A stretch of DNA of 64,000 nucleotides from Synanceia verrucosa (GCA_029721515.1 CM056556.1:15721598-15785597); one strand, 5' to 3'. Shown: positions 13,795 to 28,284, numbered from the stretch's first letter. Program-made: numbers and translations. The notes: a model not told the origin generated them from the letters alone.

Positions 13795-14044
13795 TTAAAG
13801 GAATGGTTGGCCCTTCAGAAATCTGCAAAGTGTTGTTTTGATACTTCAGTTATTGGGTTAAAGTAACAAGATATGACATAGTAGTTGGATTTTTTTTAAT
13901 GCAGAGCCAGGCTATCTGTCTCCCATTACTTCCAGTCTTTGTGCCAAGCTAAGCTAAGACATTTAGAGCCACCAGAGTGGAATCGTCTCATCTACTCCTG
14001 AACGGAAAGTGCATATGTGTATTCCCCAAAATGCCAAACTTCAT
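13795..14044. mobile_element. Degenerate MITE of the TTAAAGGAATAGTT family
   Basis: Starts TTAAAGGAATGGTTGG. Internal blocks GAGCCAGGCTATCTGTCTCC, TTCCAGTCTTTGTGCCAAGC and TAAGCTAAG, and the end block GTGTATTCCCCAAAATGCCA, match a very common percomorph inverted-repeat element. The right terminal repeat is worn. Confidence 0.65.
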
Positions 14045-17000
14045 TTCAGGTCTGCTCTGCCTATTGAGGTTACACAAAAACACATGACATGAGAAGCCCC
14101 TTTCAGCAGTTATTTAAAAGTAATGTATTTTCCTGCTATTGTGTCCACCATCTGCAATCATACTTCTTCCTTTCTCTCCAACAGTTATTTATAAAAGAAC
14201 TGCATCCATTACTTTTTTTTCAAAGGGAGGTTTCACCCTTTGATTTAAGTGTAGTTTACAAATGAAAAAATCTTGCTCCCTGAAGCGCATAGCGTTTAAC
14301 CTAGTAATATTTTAACCATTAATTTAGGCTTGGGGTGACCAAATTATGATGAAAAGACTATTATTAAGTTACACACCATAAAAGTAGAGTTCTAGCAGTG
14401 GCAACTTGCCTTTTCTGCCATACAACCATCCAAACTCTATCAAAGGAATGGCAGAGGTGGTTCCTCTGCATCCATAAATAACTTTGATCTTTTGCCAATT
14501 TTATGAGATTTCAGCAGGGAATGTGTACAGGTGGAGAGTATGAGTGCTTGCCCCAGTTGATGTACACAAAGCTCTCCCAGTCTGAGCCACACTGCCTGAG
14601 GGAAGTTTGTGGGCCATCAGGCAGCTGGGTGAAAGAAACACTGAGAGGGTTTGATTGAACTGTGACGACAAACAGATCAGAGTTCAGTGTATGAGACTTC
14701 CTACTGTAAAACTTCGGTCTGCATCTTTTTTCGTGTGGACGAGCTTCCCTTCTCAATTTTTCATGCCCCTGCAAATATTATGCCTCAAACATAAATTGTC
14801 AGAGGATCGTACCCTGATGTTAGCGAGTTTCGGTTGATTTTCCCCTCATCTTTATGTCCTTGCTCAGCTTTTCATACTCATCTCAGACATTGCAATGCTT
14901 CTACTATTAATTCCCCAGCTGTGGATTGAAGCATGCTGCATTACCCAGACTGCTCTACTTTGGCCTGTGAGATAGCACAGAGTATACAACCTGCACTACT
15001 ACTAAGATTCCTTATGTTACCCAGATAAGGGACACAAGTGCATCTCTGCTTTCCCTCTATCTACTTAATTCTTGTCTCTATATTGTCTTCCTTCTTTCCT
15101 CTTCCCCTGAGTCTTTATTACAGACCACTGATGTTCCTGTATTTGTTCCATCTCTTTCCTTGCCTACAGTTTTCAGACCTTGACCAATCACAGGGCACAC
15201 TGGCTCTGGTGTTTGGTTTCTGTCACTGTTGGTGGCTCTTTGACGCTCTCCTTTTGTGGCACCCCAGACTGCAACCAACACCTACTGAGAGATCTCTCCC
15301 ACTGCGGTTATCCCTTTGTTAAAAAGACTGACATAGCATTTTTCTAGGTAATTTCCTTGTAGATTACCCAGAGTGTGTGATTGCATGATTGCAACTCCAG
15401 AGGACCAACTGATTCACACCTTTATATAATCAACATTGGCTTGAGAATTGCAGTGGTTGAGCGATGTTGCCTGGAGGCTATTTTTATAATTTTTTACAGT
15501 GCTGTATATAATCCCTTTTCACTATTATCCTTTCTCGACTTGGCAATGGAAGCCATTCGCAAAGGGCTGGCCCAGTGGATAGTGTCTGTTTCCCTCATAA
15601 CAGGGGCTGTACATCTTCAACCGCAGTGCTGTGCAGATTTCAGAGGCACTAGGCTGTAATTTAATGTGTGCCTGTGGAATTCAGTGCAGGGTCATATTGC
15701 TTCAGTAAAATACCATCAACAGCTTTGTTCCGCCACAAAAAAATACATTAACAAAATGAGGTCAGCCACATATCTGGGCGACACTTTACGTACCGCACAT
15801 TACTTTTTACAGACTTGTTAGAAGCTTAAAAAGGCCAGATAACCAGATTTATAGCCCTGGTTCCAGTATCAGCACTAGCAGGTTTCTGCATTTTATTTCA
15901 ACTTGATTGTGTGATCGTGGAATTTGCTCTGATGAAATGTTTCTTTCCATGTAGGGTTTTTTCGTGCTCTCGTAGAGCCTGAGGATCATCAACCTGGGGC
16001 TGTGCCGGGACACCTCTGTCTGCACCTCTACAAGACTGACAGGCTGATGGGGGAATGTTTTTTTGGGAGGGTGGGGGTGATCTTGGAAAGGTAGTCTGGG
16101 GGCAGCAGCCTCTCAGAGGAATCTGCCCCATTCCCTAAATTCCTTGCTCGACAAACCGCTTTGGAGGAACATGTTTCAATGGGAGATGTTTTTTTGTTGC
16201 TGTCCAGCAGGAGTTTTTCCCCTTCTCTGCACCCCCTTCCACAATCGTTTAAACTCTCCTTCCTCCCTTCCTCCCTCCATCCTTCCAACCCTCTGTCCCA
16301 TGGAAATGCACCATTGACAGATCTTTATCAGCAGCCCCATCCCTGCACGGGCTCGCCGCTTGCCTTTGTTTTATTTCACCGACCAAGCGCTGAGCCAGGA
16401 TGAGGGATTTGTGTGCGCTTCCCTCTGCAGCTCTGCAGCCCTAAATGTGAAACTGGTGTATTTGTGGTCGTGACAGTCCTTTTCCACTCTACGAATGCCG
16501 CTCGCGATGGTAATAACATGGGTCCATGCCTGGGGGACAACGCGGTATGGTCAGGGTCAGCCGCAGATGGTTGTGCCTGCGGAGGATGTAAACAGCGGAA
16601 ATGTCAAAACAACCCTCGGACAAGTAAAAGGAGAGGGAGTGAAATACTGAGAAAGTGAGACAGAAAAGGGGGTAGGTAATGTGCCAAAGAGAAAGAGTTA
16701 AAGACAGATGGAAACAGGCATTACAAAGATCAAGACACTAAATATAGGCAGCTAGAAGAAGAAGAAGAACTGCCCGCTTGTCCTTGTTGGTGTGATTATA
16801 TGGTGGTGGTGAATGGAAAGTATGTCGAGCTGTATATAAAAACACAAGGCTGTGGGTAGGAGGTGTCGCCTTTCATACCCCTGGGCTGGGAACAAACAAG
16901 CTGGATGAGTCTCCAGAAAGGACCAGTCACTCAGGCCTCCAAACTATACTACATTACCCAGAAAGCAAGACCACCTAGTCTGCTAAGGACTGAACAAAAA

Positions 17001-19254
17001 TCCATCTCAGCTCTCCTTGTTGGCAGCAACTACATGACACCATATGTGAAGCCAACTGCTTGCGATTTCATTTTGTTCTGTCCTTTTGCCATCATTCTGT
17101 GTGTTAACATATCATCTCTCTTTCTCATATAGTTATTCTCGAGTTTTTCACTGTTGATTAGCTGAACACCATAACAGGCCCAATATGTTTTATTTTAAAT
17201 GGGTCATTTTAGGCCTTTGAACAAAGAGATGCTTTTGTTTTTTGACGAGGATTTCCTCCTCTGTTTGACCTCATGCCATACAATATGTAAAAAAATATGT
17301 TTCTAAACTGTCTGGTTCCTTCATAATGGTGCCTTTTTGAACAGTGACACATGAAATTGCACCATCTTCAGTATCCGTCTGTTGGCATCAACCTTGTGAC
17401 TGGGAATGGCTCCTCACAAAGACAGTTTGCCTGTCAATCAACACCTAACACCTAATTAGACACACTCTGTCTGTGAATCGTCTGGTTTCATTTGAGCGTC
17501 TTTGCTTTCAAAATGATCTTCGTCCCTCTCTTAGTTAGATTTTAATGAGGTTGGGACAATGAAAGAAAGCTGGACCATGTGCACAGCTTCTGCACTGCTC
17601 TTAATGACCCAGCTATTACTACAGTCACAGCACATCATTACCATTTCCACGGTGTGCTTTCTATTAAACCACTGTGCTCATTAGAAGTCACCAGAGAGAC
17701 TTTGCTTCTTTAGCCTGAAATAAGCCAACTTGTGGCGTGTGAGGGACGGATCTGTCTAATTAGCCGAAAAGAGGATTTTCCCCTGAGATCAGCCTCTAAA
17801 AAGAGACACTTGACCTTTTGAAATTAGGAAAACAATTTAACACTTGTGCCAGACAGGGAATTACTTGGATCTGATATCCAAAGAAACAATCATTACCATT
17901 GATCTTGTATGTGTGTGTGCATGTGCTGTACTGTATGTGTGTCAAGGTCCCTTTTTTTAAGGTGTAAATGGACAGTGCTGTTGTATTACAGGTGCCTACA
18001 CACGCACAAAGTTGGGGGTCGTGCGGCTCCATTAACAGTCTGATGCTCAGAAACAAACAATATTATAATATTTACGACTCATTTTCAAAAGCTGTGATGC
18101 ATAGGAAGATTAGATAACTGTTTTCTGGGGAAGTGACACATGGGTGATTGTGCCTGTGGAAACAGTGATGGATTGTGACTAACTGGTGAATTGCATCAAT
18201 CAAAAGCTAGTTTTGTTTTTCCACAGCCTGGAACAAAATGGAGGCACTGCTACAGAGAAAAGAAGCTGCTAATTTATAATTCATTTTAAAATCATTCAGT
18301 CACAAAAGAGAATTCAAGTGAATGTTTAAAACTGATTGAGACCATCATGAAGGTGGTTGCTATTTTGCCCTGCAGATGAATAATGTTTTCCATATTTTTC
18401 TTAGTTCAGGTGCAACCTTGATGGTAACTTTAAAATCAAGGCTTAGACATTTACATGATCAGCTGAAGTGTTTTTTTTTGCCTCTGTCTTTCATTAGGCA
18501 ACCCTGCAAAATTAGATTTGCATATTAATACTGTCACAAAAGTTTAAAGAAAACAAATCAAGTTTCACAACACGACTGAAGACATTAATAAAAAAATAAT
18601 AACAAAACGTTCCCTCACACTCACTTGTTTGGTGATGCAGAGCAAATCACTGTTTTTCTTCTCATATAATTTCTTACAAATGTGTTCAGCTTCTTAATTT
18701 GATTGACCTAATGTTAATTTTCAGACTTTTCATCCACATGAACAACACTGAGGAGGGAGAGGAAAGAAAATCCTCAGTACAAACCAAGTTGGTAGCTCAA
18801 ATGTGCATATCTCAGTCAGGACCTAACTGTATGTGATCTATTTTGAGCCTTATCTGCATGACAGGGTGTAGAGAAACCAGCCCTACTTTAAGTTTCCTGC
18901 ATGGTCTTTATGGATGCGTAACATAAAATTTCTACTCACACAGCAATTCATATTTTGATTTAATAAAAGACTCATTTTGCTGTTAACACCTGCTTATTTG
19001 CTTTCCATTACATGCTTCATAACTGTAGAAATCAACCACTGGAAATCATTGACCCTGAGTTTTTCTCTTTTGTTTTTTTTAAGCTTGCAATACAATAGAG
19101 GAAGCAGCCACTTGGAGATCAGTTATAGCAAAGTCTGAGGAGCTGTCATGTGAACAAAAGGTGTTGCCACTGAGATGGTGTAGCATAACGTCTGTGTGTA
19201 CACCCCTGTCAACTGCTCTCTTTCTCTTGTTCAAGTGCTCATCTATCAGTTTAA

Positions 19255-19380
19255 CCCAACACTCCTTCACTGTCTCCCGCATAATCAGCATGGCGCAGAG
19301 TGATCCGAGCACCCAGGCGACCAAGCGCCGCGAGCAGCCGAGAGTGTCATCGCCCTCCTATTCCTGCTTCAGGCATGAGG
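19255..19380. other. CpG-dense 120-bp patch open on both strands
   Basis: Eight or more CpGs cluster here. The + strand has AGCATGG in good context, reading MAQSDPSTQATKRREQP. The minus strand reads GCSRRLVAWVLGSLCAMLIM, then RETVKECWVKLIDEHLNKRK, which looks more protein-like. Neither has convincing splice sites or a known domain. Could be an exon, a promoter patch or chance. Confidence 0.2.
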
Positions 19381-20698
19381 CATTTGAGACACCCTGTTAT
19401 GGATCATGTGTGCAGTCACACAGACACACAGCACATGTACAAACAAAACAATAGCTACACACTTTCAGGTCAAAGAGGTGGCGGTTGGAGTTTCGGAGCT
19501 GTGTCCATCACCGCAGATATAGTCTGTCACCATCATAATGGGATGGGATTTACAAATATGCCTGCGAGACAGAAAAAAAAGAGCTCGCGACAGCTCTGCA
19601 AGAAGCTTGTTTAAGTGTTCCCATTTTCTATGGCCCCTTTTTGATGAAGACAAATTATCCTCTTTTAGCTGGCACTGAAACAGCAATTGAGTTGGACAAT
19701 GGGGGACGATCAGGCAGTATGAAGATATAAATACAGGGTAAACTCGGAGCATAATTCATTGTCAGGGCAAATGCATTGTTCTGGGTTATATTAGGCAACG
19801 ATTTATTCCAGAGAGTGAGAACGGGCCAAGAGGGGATCACACTGCAAAAAATATCCATCCTTAGAAAGGCACATGTTCTTTCAGAAACACATCTGATAAC
19901 CTATTTTTTCAAGTGCTTGAAAGGAAACACTATATTTAGACTCAGTCTTAAATAGTCTTACTAATTTGGTTCTTTTTGAAGTTCTACAAAGTAAAACCAA
20001 GCAGTGATTCAACTGAACATCTTCAGACAACAGGAAGCTTTAAAAGTCAATTAATGTATGATGACAACATGCTATGTGAAGTGAATTACTTATAGTGGCA
20101 AATCACTGCATACAGAATTATCACTCTGAACATTATTTCCAACTGTAGTCGGTAGCTGGTTATCAAACAGCTGTGATGAACTCACTTTAAACTACATGTA
20201 AATATTGTTAGCTGAATAGGTCATGATATTATGTTAGCTCATAATGGGTCCTGGTTTGCCAACATGTTAGCCATAAGGCCAACATAAGGCCACCTTTTGG
20301 AATTCTGACAAAAATGGAGCAAAAATGCATTTTATGCTGTATTAACACGCAATAGACTCATATCTTAACAGTTGTTTAATTACGTACAAGAGGAGGCTCT
20401 CAATTTGAACGGCTATTCACGACTTCCCGTCAGGCAGTTCAAACTCTTGTGAACATTACAATGAGGAACAGAGGAAAATGAGACTTGTTCTAGTCTGTTA
20501 TTATGGTGATACCACAAAACAATGCCAGACAGATGTCACTGTGAATGAGACAAGCTATGATGAGAGGACTGAAGCGATGTCATGAATGACAACGTTTAAG
20601 AGACATGAGTCAGACTCTGCAGACTGGTTTCCTCACTGTTGTTTCTCAGACTCAGCTATCTGACTGGCTCCTTTGGCAGAGCAAGAGATGTCAGTGAG

Positions 20699-20720
20699 TG
20701 TGTGTGCGCGTGTGTGTGTG
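20699..20720. repeat. (TG)n with CG interruption
   Basis: TG tract of 22 bases broken by GCGCG. Confidence 0.85.
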
Positions 20721-21430
20721 AAGAAACAAAAGAAAAAGAAAGGTGATTGTGTCTTTTGAACTGTTTTCACTGCCATTTGTTAAATATTCCTAATAACTAG
20801 ACTGAATGTTTAGTCTGAGAGCACACCCAGATCACCAAAAAAAGTAATATCTGGAAATGGAAATGAGACATTTTGAAAGATGACCCCTGCTGTTATCACT
20901 CTGTTATCACTGGTTATCCATAATAAAACACATATCGAGTGTACAGTGACATAAAGCCAAACTGAGCCAGTCTGTACAGATTCATGATGGGGTTGTACTC
21001 AGAGGATTTACACCCATTTAATGAGCACAAACCACAGCTGAAACAACCCAAAATGATCCAAACCCTCAAGCAGTCAGTGCCACCTCAGTAGTGCAAAGAA
21101 AGTAGCACAAACTATAGGAAACATTCTCTCTTTATGTGCAATAATGATATGAGGAGGAAGAAAAAAAGTGTCATCATTGTAGGATATATAAGATAAAATA
21201 ATAATCAAGCAGTCAGTCTTCTCTCTAGACACAACTGAAGGAGGGTTTGTGTGTCTTGTTTAATGGAGGGAGGGATCAAGCTGCTGGAACGGTGATGCTT
21301 CATTCAGTCTGATCTTTGTCAAGCCCATGGCCTGTCCACCAGCTGTGTCCAAACAGCCCACACCCTCTGCCTCTGTCTGGGAGCTTTGACTCAAGCTGGT
21401 GGTGGAGGGAGGGAGGCGAGGGTGTGGGTC

Positions 21431-21472
21431 ATCTCCCCCTCTCTCTCCCTCTCTCTCTGTCTCTCTCTCTCC
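21431..21472. repeat. CT-rich polypyrimidine tract
   Basis: Imperfect (CT)n of about 42 bases with CCC and GT interruptions. Confidence 0.85.
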
Positions 21473-22527
21473 ATGCTACAGTAACTTCTGCTTTTGACAC
21501 GAGAAGGCTCTGGGCTCATCTATCCTCTCCTTGACAGCTCAGCTGCTCCTACAGGCTGCGGAAGGTAGACAAATTTGGTGTTGTCCTGCTGTTTTAAAGT
21601 CATAATCTATGGCATTTTTTCATTTAAAGGATAGTTTTCTCTTTGCCAGTTCATATAACACATTCAGTAGCGATTCCCATATGAAACACACATTTGCTAC
21701 TGTAAACACCTCCTCTGGTGCATTGGTTTGCAGCAGTAAAACTGGGTTTTTGAATTACACTGTATGCACAAATATTAAAACAATGACAAGTATTCAGCAA
21801 AAGTGTCAAATTAGTGGAAAATCGTTTTATATGTTGGTATAACAAACTTATGACACTCTTTGGTCTTTGGTTTGGTTGGCTGTCTTATCTGGCTGCCTGC
21901 ATATTGAGCAATAAAAGGAAAGCAATAATCAAAACCATCCCAAGCGTGCTCGCTGGCTTGTCAAATGTTTTGTTCCTCATCGCACAGATTCTCCCTCAAA
22001 AAGGAGCCAGGGGAGAGAGTAAAAGCAATCTGGATAAAATAAGAGAGATGTTGCAGTGCAGATGGTGCTTCTTAATAGATGTGAGCTCAGTGAGCTGTGA
22101 TAAGGGACCATGTCCACTTTGAGCAGGGAGAACAGACAATCCCTGCTCAGGGGGCTGTGCAGCATCTGCAGCTAGACATTAATAGATGACTACGAGAACT
22201 AAACTGACAAATTGAATGCCACCAATGAGTAATGGCAAGAGACTTGTAAAGAAAGATTGTCACAATAAACTATAGACTCAATTGTTCCCAAATGCACTGA
22301 GGCATGTGCACAGTGATACAGAATGGGTGTAACTAAAATACTGAATGCTTAAGTGTTTGCTTCATTTGAAAAAGGGGTATGCAGACATAAAAAAATTTAT
22401 TTTTAACCAAATGGCTAATGAGCAGCAAATGTGTCCTACATTTTTGGAGATTTAAATTTAACGTGGAAAGCAGTAAGCATTTTTAGGGAAAAAGATGCAG
22501 ATTACATGTCCACTCAGCACCAAAACA

Positions 22528-22615
22528 GCTAAGCTAGAAAGTTTTATCAATCTTCTCATCTAACTCTTGACAAGAAAGTGAATGAGAATAACCAAAATGT
22601 CAAACTATTCCTTTA
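22528..22615. mobile_element. Partial copy (right end) of the TTAAAGGAATAGTT-family MITE
   Basis: Blocks AGCTAAGCTAG, ATCTTCTCATCTAACTCTTG, CAAGAAAGTGAATGAG and the end AACTATTCCTTTAA are the right half of the same family as at 13795-14044, here with a well-preserved terminal repeat. The left half is not recognisable. Confidence 0.65.
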
Positions 22616-23387
22616 ATAATCTCACTACTACCAGCATTGCCTTTTCCAAAACAACTGGATATGCACATGCCTTCGACATTCTGAGTTTGCATAGGACCAT
22701 ATAGTGTAGACACTCTCTGGTCATGCAGTCGCTAAACTTACATGGTGGCTCTGCCCCTCTACAGTGTTTGACAGTAATCTTTCAACGTCTTTGTAAACTA
22801 TGTAAACACAGAAACCAGTGGCAGTGAATGGGCAAAATGTAGTCTTGATCCAATCTTTCCTCACACTGGGATCTGAGGATACTGTGTTAATTACTGTCCT
22901 TGCCTAAAATGTGCAAAAACCATAATAAACTCAGTCAGCTATGTGCTCAGAATAGTTCTGTGTTCCCCAACACCTTAATGACTGTTGCGGTTGTGGCTAA
23001 AAACATAGAAAAGGATTGTCTGTATAGGTTCTCAGTCACCTAGGTCAAGGTAAGAACTTTTTGATAGCGAGGCATTCAGTCATATGGTTTCACTTTGAGG
23101 AATACACTTTCACACATGCTCTCTGAAAAGCTCCTGTTTCCATTTTTGTAGGTGTGGTCTTCTATTTAGGTCACAACAGAACTCAGAGGAGAGGAATTCC
23201 CTGTGTATCCATGTGAGGAGGGAGGGATTTTAATGAGCTGCTCAGTGATTGATATAGGGCGAGTCAGCTTGCCTTTACAGTATGTGGAGGCACAACTGTT
23301 ACTGCTTCATTTTGGAAACAAGAGATACATAACAACAGAGAACACAATGCTGACGTGAACATGTCTATCAAGAATCTGATGATATTC

Positions 23388-23640
23388 ATTCATCATCCTT
23401 GATAACTGCTGCTTATCCTATTCAGGGTCCAGGGTGGCTGGAGCTAGCTGGCATTGGGTGCAGGTGGGTACACTCCAGACCATCACTAGGCCTACATAGA
23501 GACAGACGACATTTCACACTCATGGACAATTTAGAGTCACCAGTTAACCCAACCTGCATGTCATGTCTGTGGGAAGAAGCTGGAGAATTCATGCTACCCC
23601 AAGGAGCAAGTAAATACCACTCAGCAGGCTGTTTCAGTCA
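23388..23640 (-). mobile_element. SINE-like teleost repeat, antisense copy
   Basis: Reverse-complement version of the family at 45606-45855: CTTATCCTATTCAGGGTCC, GGACAATTTAGAGTCACCAG, TTAACCCAACCTGCATG and a GGGAAGAAGCTGGAGAATTC block in order. It is more diverged and lacks the B-box end. The + frame of 81 residues that covers it is an artefact. Confidence 0.75.
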
Positions 23641-26600
23641 TTAGTACCAAATATTTTTTTATCTGTGTAAAAAATACACATACGGAGGTTGAGGATGGAG
23701 TATCCATGAGTTAAGACCAGTCAATGTAATTGCAGCCCAGCCAGAGCTCCCAATCTTACCAAAGGACAACTTTCTGTGAAGAATAAAGAGGATGCTTTAT
23801 GGCCAGATGTCTTGTGGGTGATAGACTAAGGCATTTAAAAGAACCCTGTAGCAGAAATGCTCTTGTCTGGCTGACAGTGAGTGTAAAATGTAAGCTTTAT
23901 TTAGCCGTGTTTTCATCTTGTTAGTCTTAGTGTGTCATCATAGCATAATCTGCTCTGGCTTTTTCTACTTTACAGGTGTGTATTAAAAGTAAATGCTGAG
24001 TTTGCAGATGGATGTGGACTGAGTAAGGGCGCTGGAAGCAGCTTGGAGGGCGCATTGCACCCCAACCCCAACGCTTAACACCCCTAGCCAGATTAAGCAT
24101 CATCGTGGCTGGTGTGATCCCATTGCAAAATGGTCTCTAGTTTCTCCTACATTCTAGATGTAATGGGAGTGATTTCATGACTTCATCCTGCAGAACTGAT
24201 CCTAATGTGTCATTCTCTGAGGATCACCTTGCTGGAATGCTTTCCGAACCACTAAAAACAGCAGATGTAAAACATCTTTTCAAATTATGAATATCCCAAT
24301 GAGAATCACTCATTCACTCCAACACTCAAACACTCCATTACAAGTAAACATCCTGCATTAACAATCATACTTAACACAATAATTAGCAGCAAAATGTGCC
24401 AAAGTATCGAAATGTAAATTATTCTTGATGTAAATTGGCCCCATTCTGATTGTTATACTCAGAGGTTGTTGAGTACTTCTGTACCCCATGATGCATAACT
24501 TCCAAACTGATCTAAGCTGGTATTTTTTAATAAAATTTGGTATAAAAGTAACTAGTACCAGTAACTATAGCTGTCAAATAAATGTAGTGTTGTTCCTTTG
24601 TGTGGGGGTTGAAGTCATCATGAAAATACTCCAGAAAAATGCCTCAAACTTCAACTGTTGTTTTCAAGACTAAATGCACAGCTGCCTAGAATAATAACAA
24701 ATGACAAACTGTTGTCTCCACTCACTCATTTGTTGACCATTTTGACTGGTTTTGAGCAACATTAGCAGTTCTGGGGCGTCTGAGTAAGCACTTTTCTGCG
24801 TGTATGCATGTGCTTGTGTTCGTCCGAACTGGGAGTGTGGATTAGGTCTGGTCTGGCTCTCGTCAGCACATGCCGGACATGGCGCTCTGAGGCCCTGCAT
24901 TCATTCCATGTTGTTTTCATTCCCCCACCTTTGCTAGGTTCACAAAAATGTTTTCTCAAGTCTTGGCATTCAGGCAAAAAAGTGCTAGCATTTACTTTTA
25001 CACACACCTGGACTGTGGTCTTTCATTTGATACCCCCATATTTTTCAATTATGCAGCACAGCCCCCCAAAACATGCACCATTCTTCTTTTTGCGCTAAAG
25101 TGTTTTGTTTTGGTTCATATGGACACGCTAACAAGCTTGATTAAACACATTTCCTCAGCCTTCATTTATCAGAAAAATCTGCATTTATCTTGGTCATTAG
25201 TGCTGCTGAAAATAGCTGTATGAACTCACAGAGGGGCCCTATCACTCTGTTAGCACTATAAACTGGAGCAGGAAATATCAAGGCCTATAATTACAGTCAG
25301 ATACAGAAGGTAAAGAAGTGAACCAACATTCCTGAATGGAAGACTTCCTCCAGTATACATTTATTTATTAGCTTTTCATTCGGGAACTCACCTTCGTTTT
25401 GAGCCTTTCCCAAATAAAGCGCCACAGATGAAGCAGTTTTAGGTTTTCTGCTACTGGGGTCACAATTTAAATGTCTGCTTTCAGTGTATATTCACCACAG
25501 CATGACCAACCATTCTATAAACACACACATCATGGTTTCATCAGGCCTGGCATAACATTGTTATTTCATGATGATGCTAATGACTCTTTGCTGGCGTTTT
25601 GCTTTGATCCAGATGACATCCTCTCACATTCTGAGAATGGGAGGCCGACAGGAAGCCATTGGCATGCTCTGGCACATCCTGAGTCTGGCCAGCAGCTCTG
25701 CAGAAGGTTTGAGCTCAATGTGTTGTCATCTCACAGCCCTCTTACCGGAATGAGACTTGGCTGAGCTCCTCCCACCTCAGCAAACTCTACCGCTGTATAT
25801 TAACCATCTATGATTACATTTGTCATTTTGTTTGTATTGTTTGAGATCTGGTTCTAAATTTGGATTTAATCAGACCACATTGCTTATGGGAAAAATCTGT
25901 TATGCTTATTTTGTGTTGATTTTTCATCATATGTTTACATTTCTTTGCATAGATGGGATACACAATGCAGCTGGACTGCATCCTGATGTAATTTTGATTA
26001 TAAATCATATCACTTCTATTTGGTTCTTTCTATTTGGCCGGCTGACAATATTAAGGAATCGTCAAGTTCATCATCCTTATTCTTTGGACTTGTGCGTTAA
26101 ATTCATACCTCAGCTTTACTGTTTTCAGAAGTTCATGTGATATTTCCTAATTTATATTATTAGTATCAGCAATGATTCACAATATGGCGTTAGCTGCCCT
26201 CAACTGAGTTACTTTAAAACCATTGCTTTGTAAGCATTTGATTGCAAAAAAGTAAATGATTTCACCAAGCAAACACATAAAGTTCTGAGTGTGACCATGT
26301 TGTCATGTGTTTGTATTATACAGTTATATTTACGGAATGATTTGTATGATTGCTTGTGTGATAAAGGGGCTAAATGCCTATTCATATCTCATTTCCATGG
26401 AGCATGGATGTCTGTTTGGTAGCTGGGTAGTTGCCCCTATGGCACCCCAGATCGCACAGACAACCTCATACCAGAGAGATGTGCTGTACTGACGAGGAGC
26501 TGAGATTCTAGCACCACACAAACAACGCCGAACAGGGCAGGCTGTCAAAACATTGCTGCCAGCTTTGTTTCCTCTCACTGAAGTTGTTTCCACCATCTTA

Positions 26601-27603
26601 AAATTAAACCAGTCTTGTCTCTACTTTTCAATTTTCAACCCTTAGCCTCAGACCACTGCCAAGTCCAGTTTGGAAAGCTAAATACATTCCCTTCAAGTAG
26701 GATCTTGATATGATTCACAGCTCACATGCTAGAATATTTTTGCTGGACTATTGGCCTTTGAGCAGGAGGCCCTGGGATGCTTTGTTGTGGTGGGAAGAAA
26801 TGCTGCTATCCCAGTAGAGATCTGTCACATGGATTTTGGAAAGCAGGAAAGCCAACAAGCGGGGCTTTCTTATAAAAATCTCCTGAACTGGTTGCTACTG
26901 TATCGTCATACTTCCCCTATACCTTACGCAGCGGAAACAGATGCTATCTTTCCTTATCGTGGCGGTAACATAACCCATTTTTATTTAATTCCAATCCTGT
27001 TTGTAGAGGCAACAGTAACTCACATTACATCATGTGAGCAGATAGAAAGAGAGATACATGGTGCATGGAACTCATAAAGGCTGTAACATTCCCACACACC
27101 AAGACAATACACTCTGCGCTACAGCACATCCAAAAGGTTTGTTAGAGTTTGGGCTCGACTAAAAAGGGCAACCAATAGCGAACGGTGAAACGAGAACACA
27201 TTTCAAATACTCACTTGGCTCTGTAAGTTGGACAAACTGTTGAAAGCAAGCTGAAGGCAAAGCGGCGGCTCTGAATGAAGTGGAAAATGATTACGACCGC
27301 ACAGAATTTGGCTTGGACGTAACAGGTTGTTTAAGTGCCAATAACAGCAACTCAGCCGAGGAAACAAGATCATTCTGACACTCTCTGAACGGGTCCTCGA
27401 CTCTTGTGGAACAAGCTATGTACTGACCAGGTTTAATTAAGAATAAATTGATTTCAAATTTTATAGGGTTGTAACTTGGATGAACACAATGCAATACTCA
27501 CAGAGCAGAGTCACTGGAAGGGAGGCTTTCCTGTATGATATTCTCCCATAACTATAAACCCTCTGCAGCTTTGTCAACAGCTCAGCTCTTGACAGGATAA
27601 AAT
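23641..27603. other. Unique non-coding DNA, nothing recognised
   Basis: Frames such as 25471-25764 and 26751-27077 have no domain similarity that I can see, and no splice context. Confidence 0.45.
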
Positions 27604-27607
27604 CTAA

Positions 27608-28284
27608 GGTCGCTTTCACACTGTCCTCCTTTGGTCTGCTTTAAACAGACCAGAGTTCATTTCCTCAGATAGTGCGCTTCCTTTGGGCAGCTGTGAAAGC
27701 TCATACGAACTCTGGTGCGGACCAAACAAATGAACTCTCATCCGCTTGAAAACCCTGGTGCGTTTGTATGCAATGTGAAAGCTCACCGGACCAAACACAG
27801 GACCAAATGTACGTAGTGTATGACGTAGTGTATGACGTAGTGACGCTATACGCAGTGAATCTTGGGTAGAGGAAGTAAATGGAAGGACCACTGTTAGCAG
27901 TTAGCTAGCTATCAATTGTCTGAACAACATAACCCATTCACGATTTGACATATGTGTTATATTGTCAAAGTTAGAAAATTAACAGCTTCAATCCCTAAGG
28001 GACTACATTAGCTTTAGTGACGGTTGCGTTCACTAGTATGTAGATAAGCAATGTTAACGTTGTTTCATTCCCTCAAATAATGTAATGATGCACAATACAA
28101 AATTGCAAGTCCAACCTGTTTGTAGTCTGTGACGTTACATACCTGACTGTTGATGCTCAGAAAGTTTGGTGCGGTTCAGGAATTGCAGTGTGAAAGCAGA
28201 ACCGAACCAAGCGATAAATGCAACGTTGCAACTTTCAGCACCCCCAAGAGAACCGAGTCCGCTTGGTTAGGTGTGAAAGCGACC
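27608..28284. mobile_element. 677-bp MITE with 14-bp perfect terminal inverted repeats
   Basis: Left end GGTCGCTTTCACAC and right end GTGTGAAAGCGACC are perfect inverted repeats. Flanks are CTAA (27604-27607) and TTAA (28285-28288), compatible with a once-mutated TTAA target duplication. Subterminal copies of TGTGAAAGCTCA and GTGTGAAAGCAGAACC repeat the end motif. A short direct repeat TATGACGTAGTG occurs twice at about 27817-27842. No transposase frame; the 91-residue minus-strand frame is within the element and not a gene. Confidence 0.8.

Larger units (their letters stand above)
14045..22527. other. Mostly unique non-coding DNA
   Basis: Contains the CpG patch at 19255, the TG tract at 20699 and the CT tract at 21431. 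Several frames of 70-104 residues (14511-14774, 15038-15322, 16161-16403, 19300-19614) show no domain. Could be intron or intergenic. Confidence 0.45.

Noticed and set aside
23399..23644. 81-codon + frame
   Set aside because: It is the antisense of a SINE-like repeat.
25471..25764. 97-codon + frame with acidic segment
   Set aside because: A second frame overlaps it with equal openness, and no acceptor/donor pair or domain supports it.
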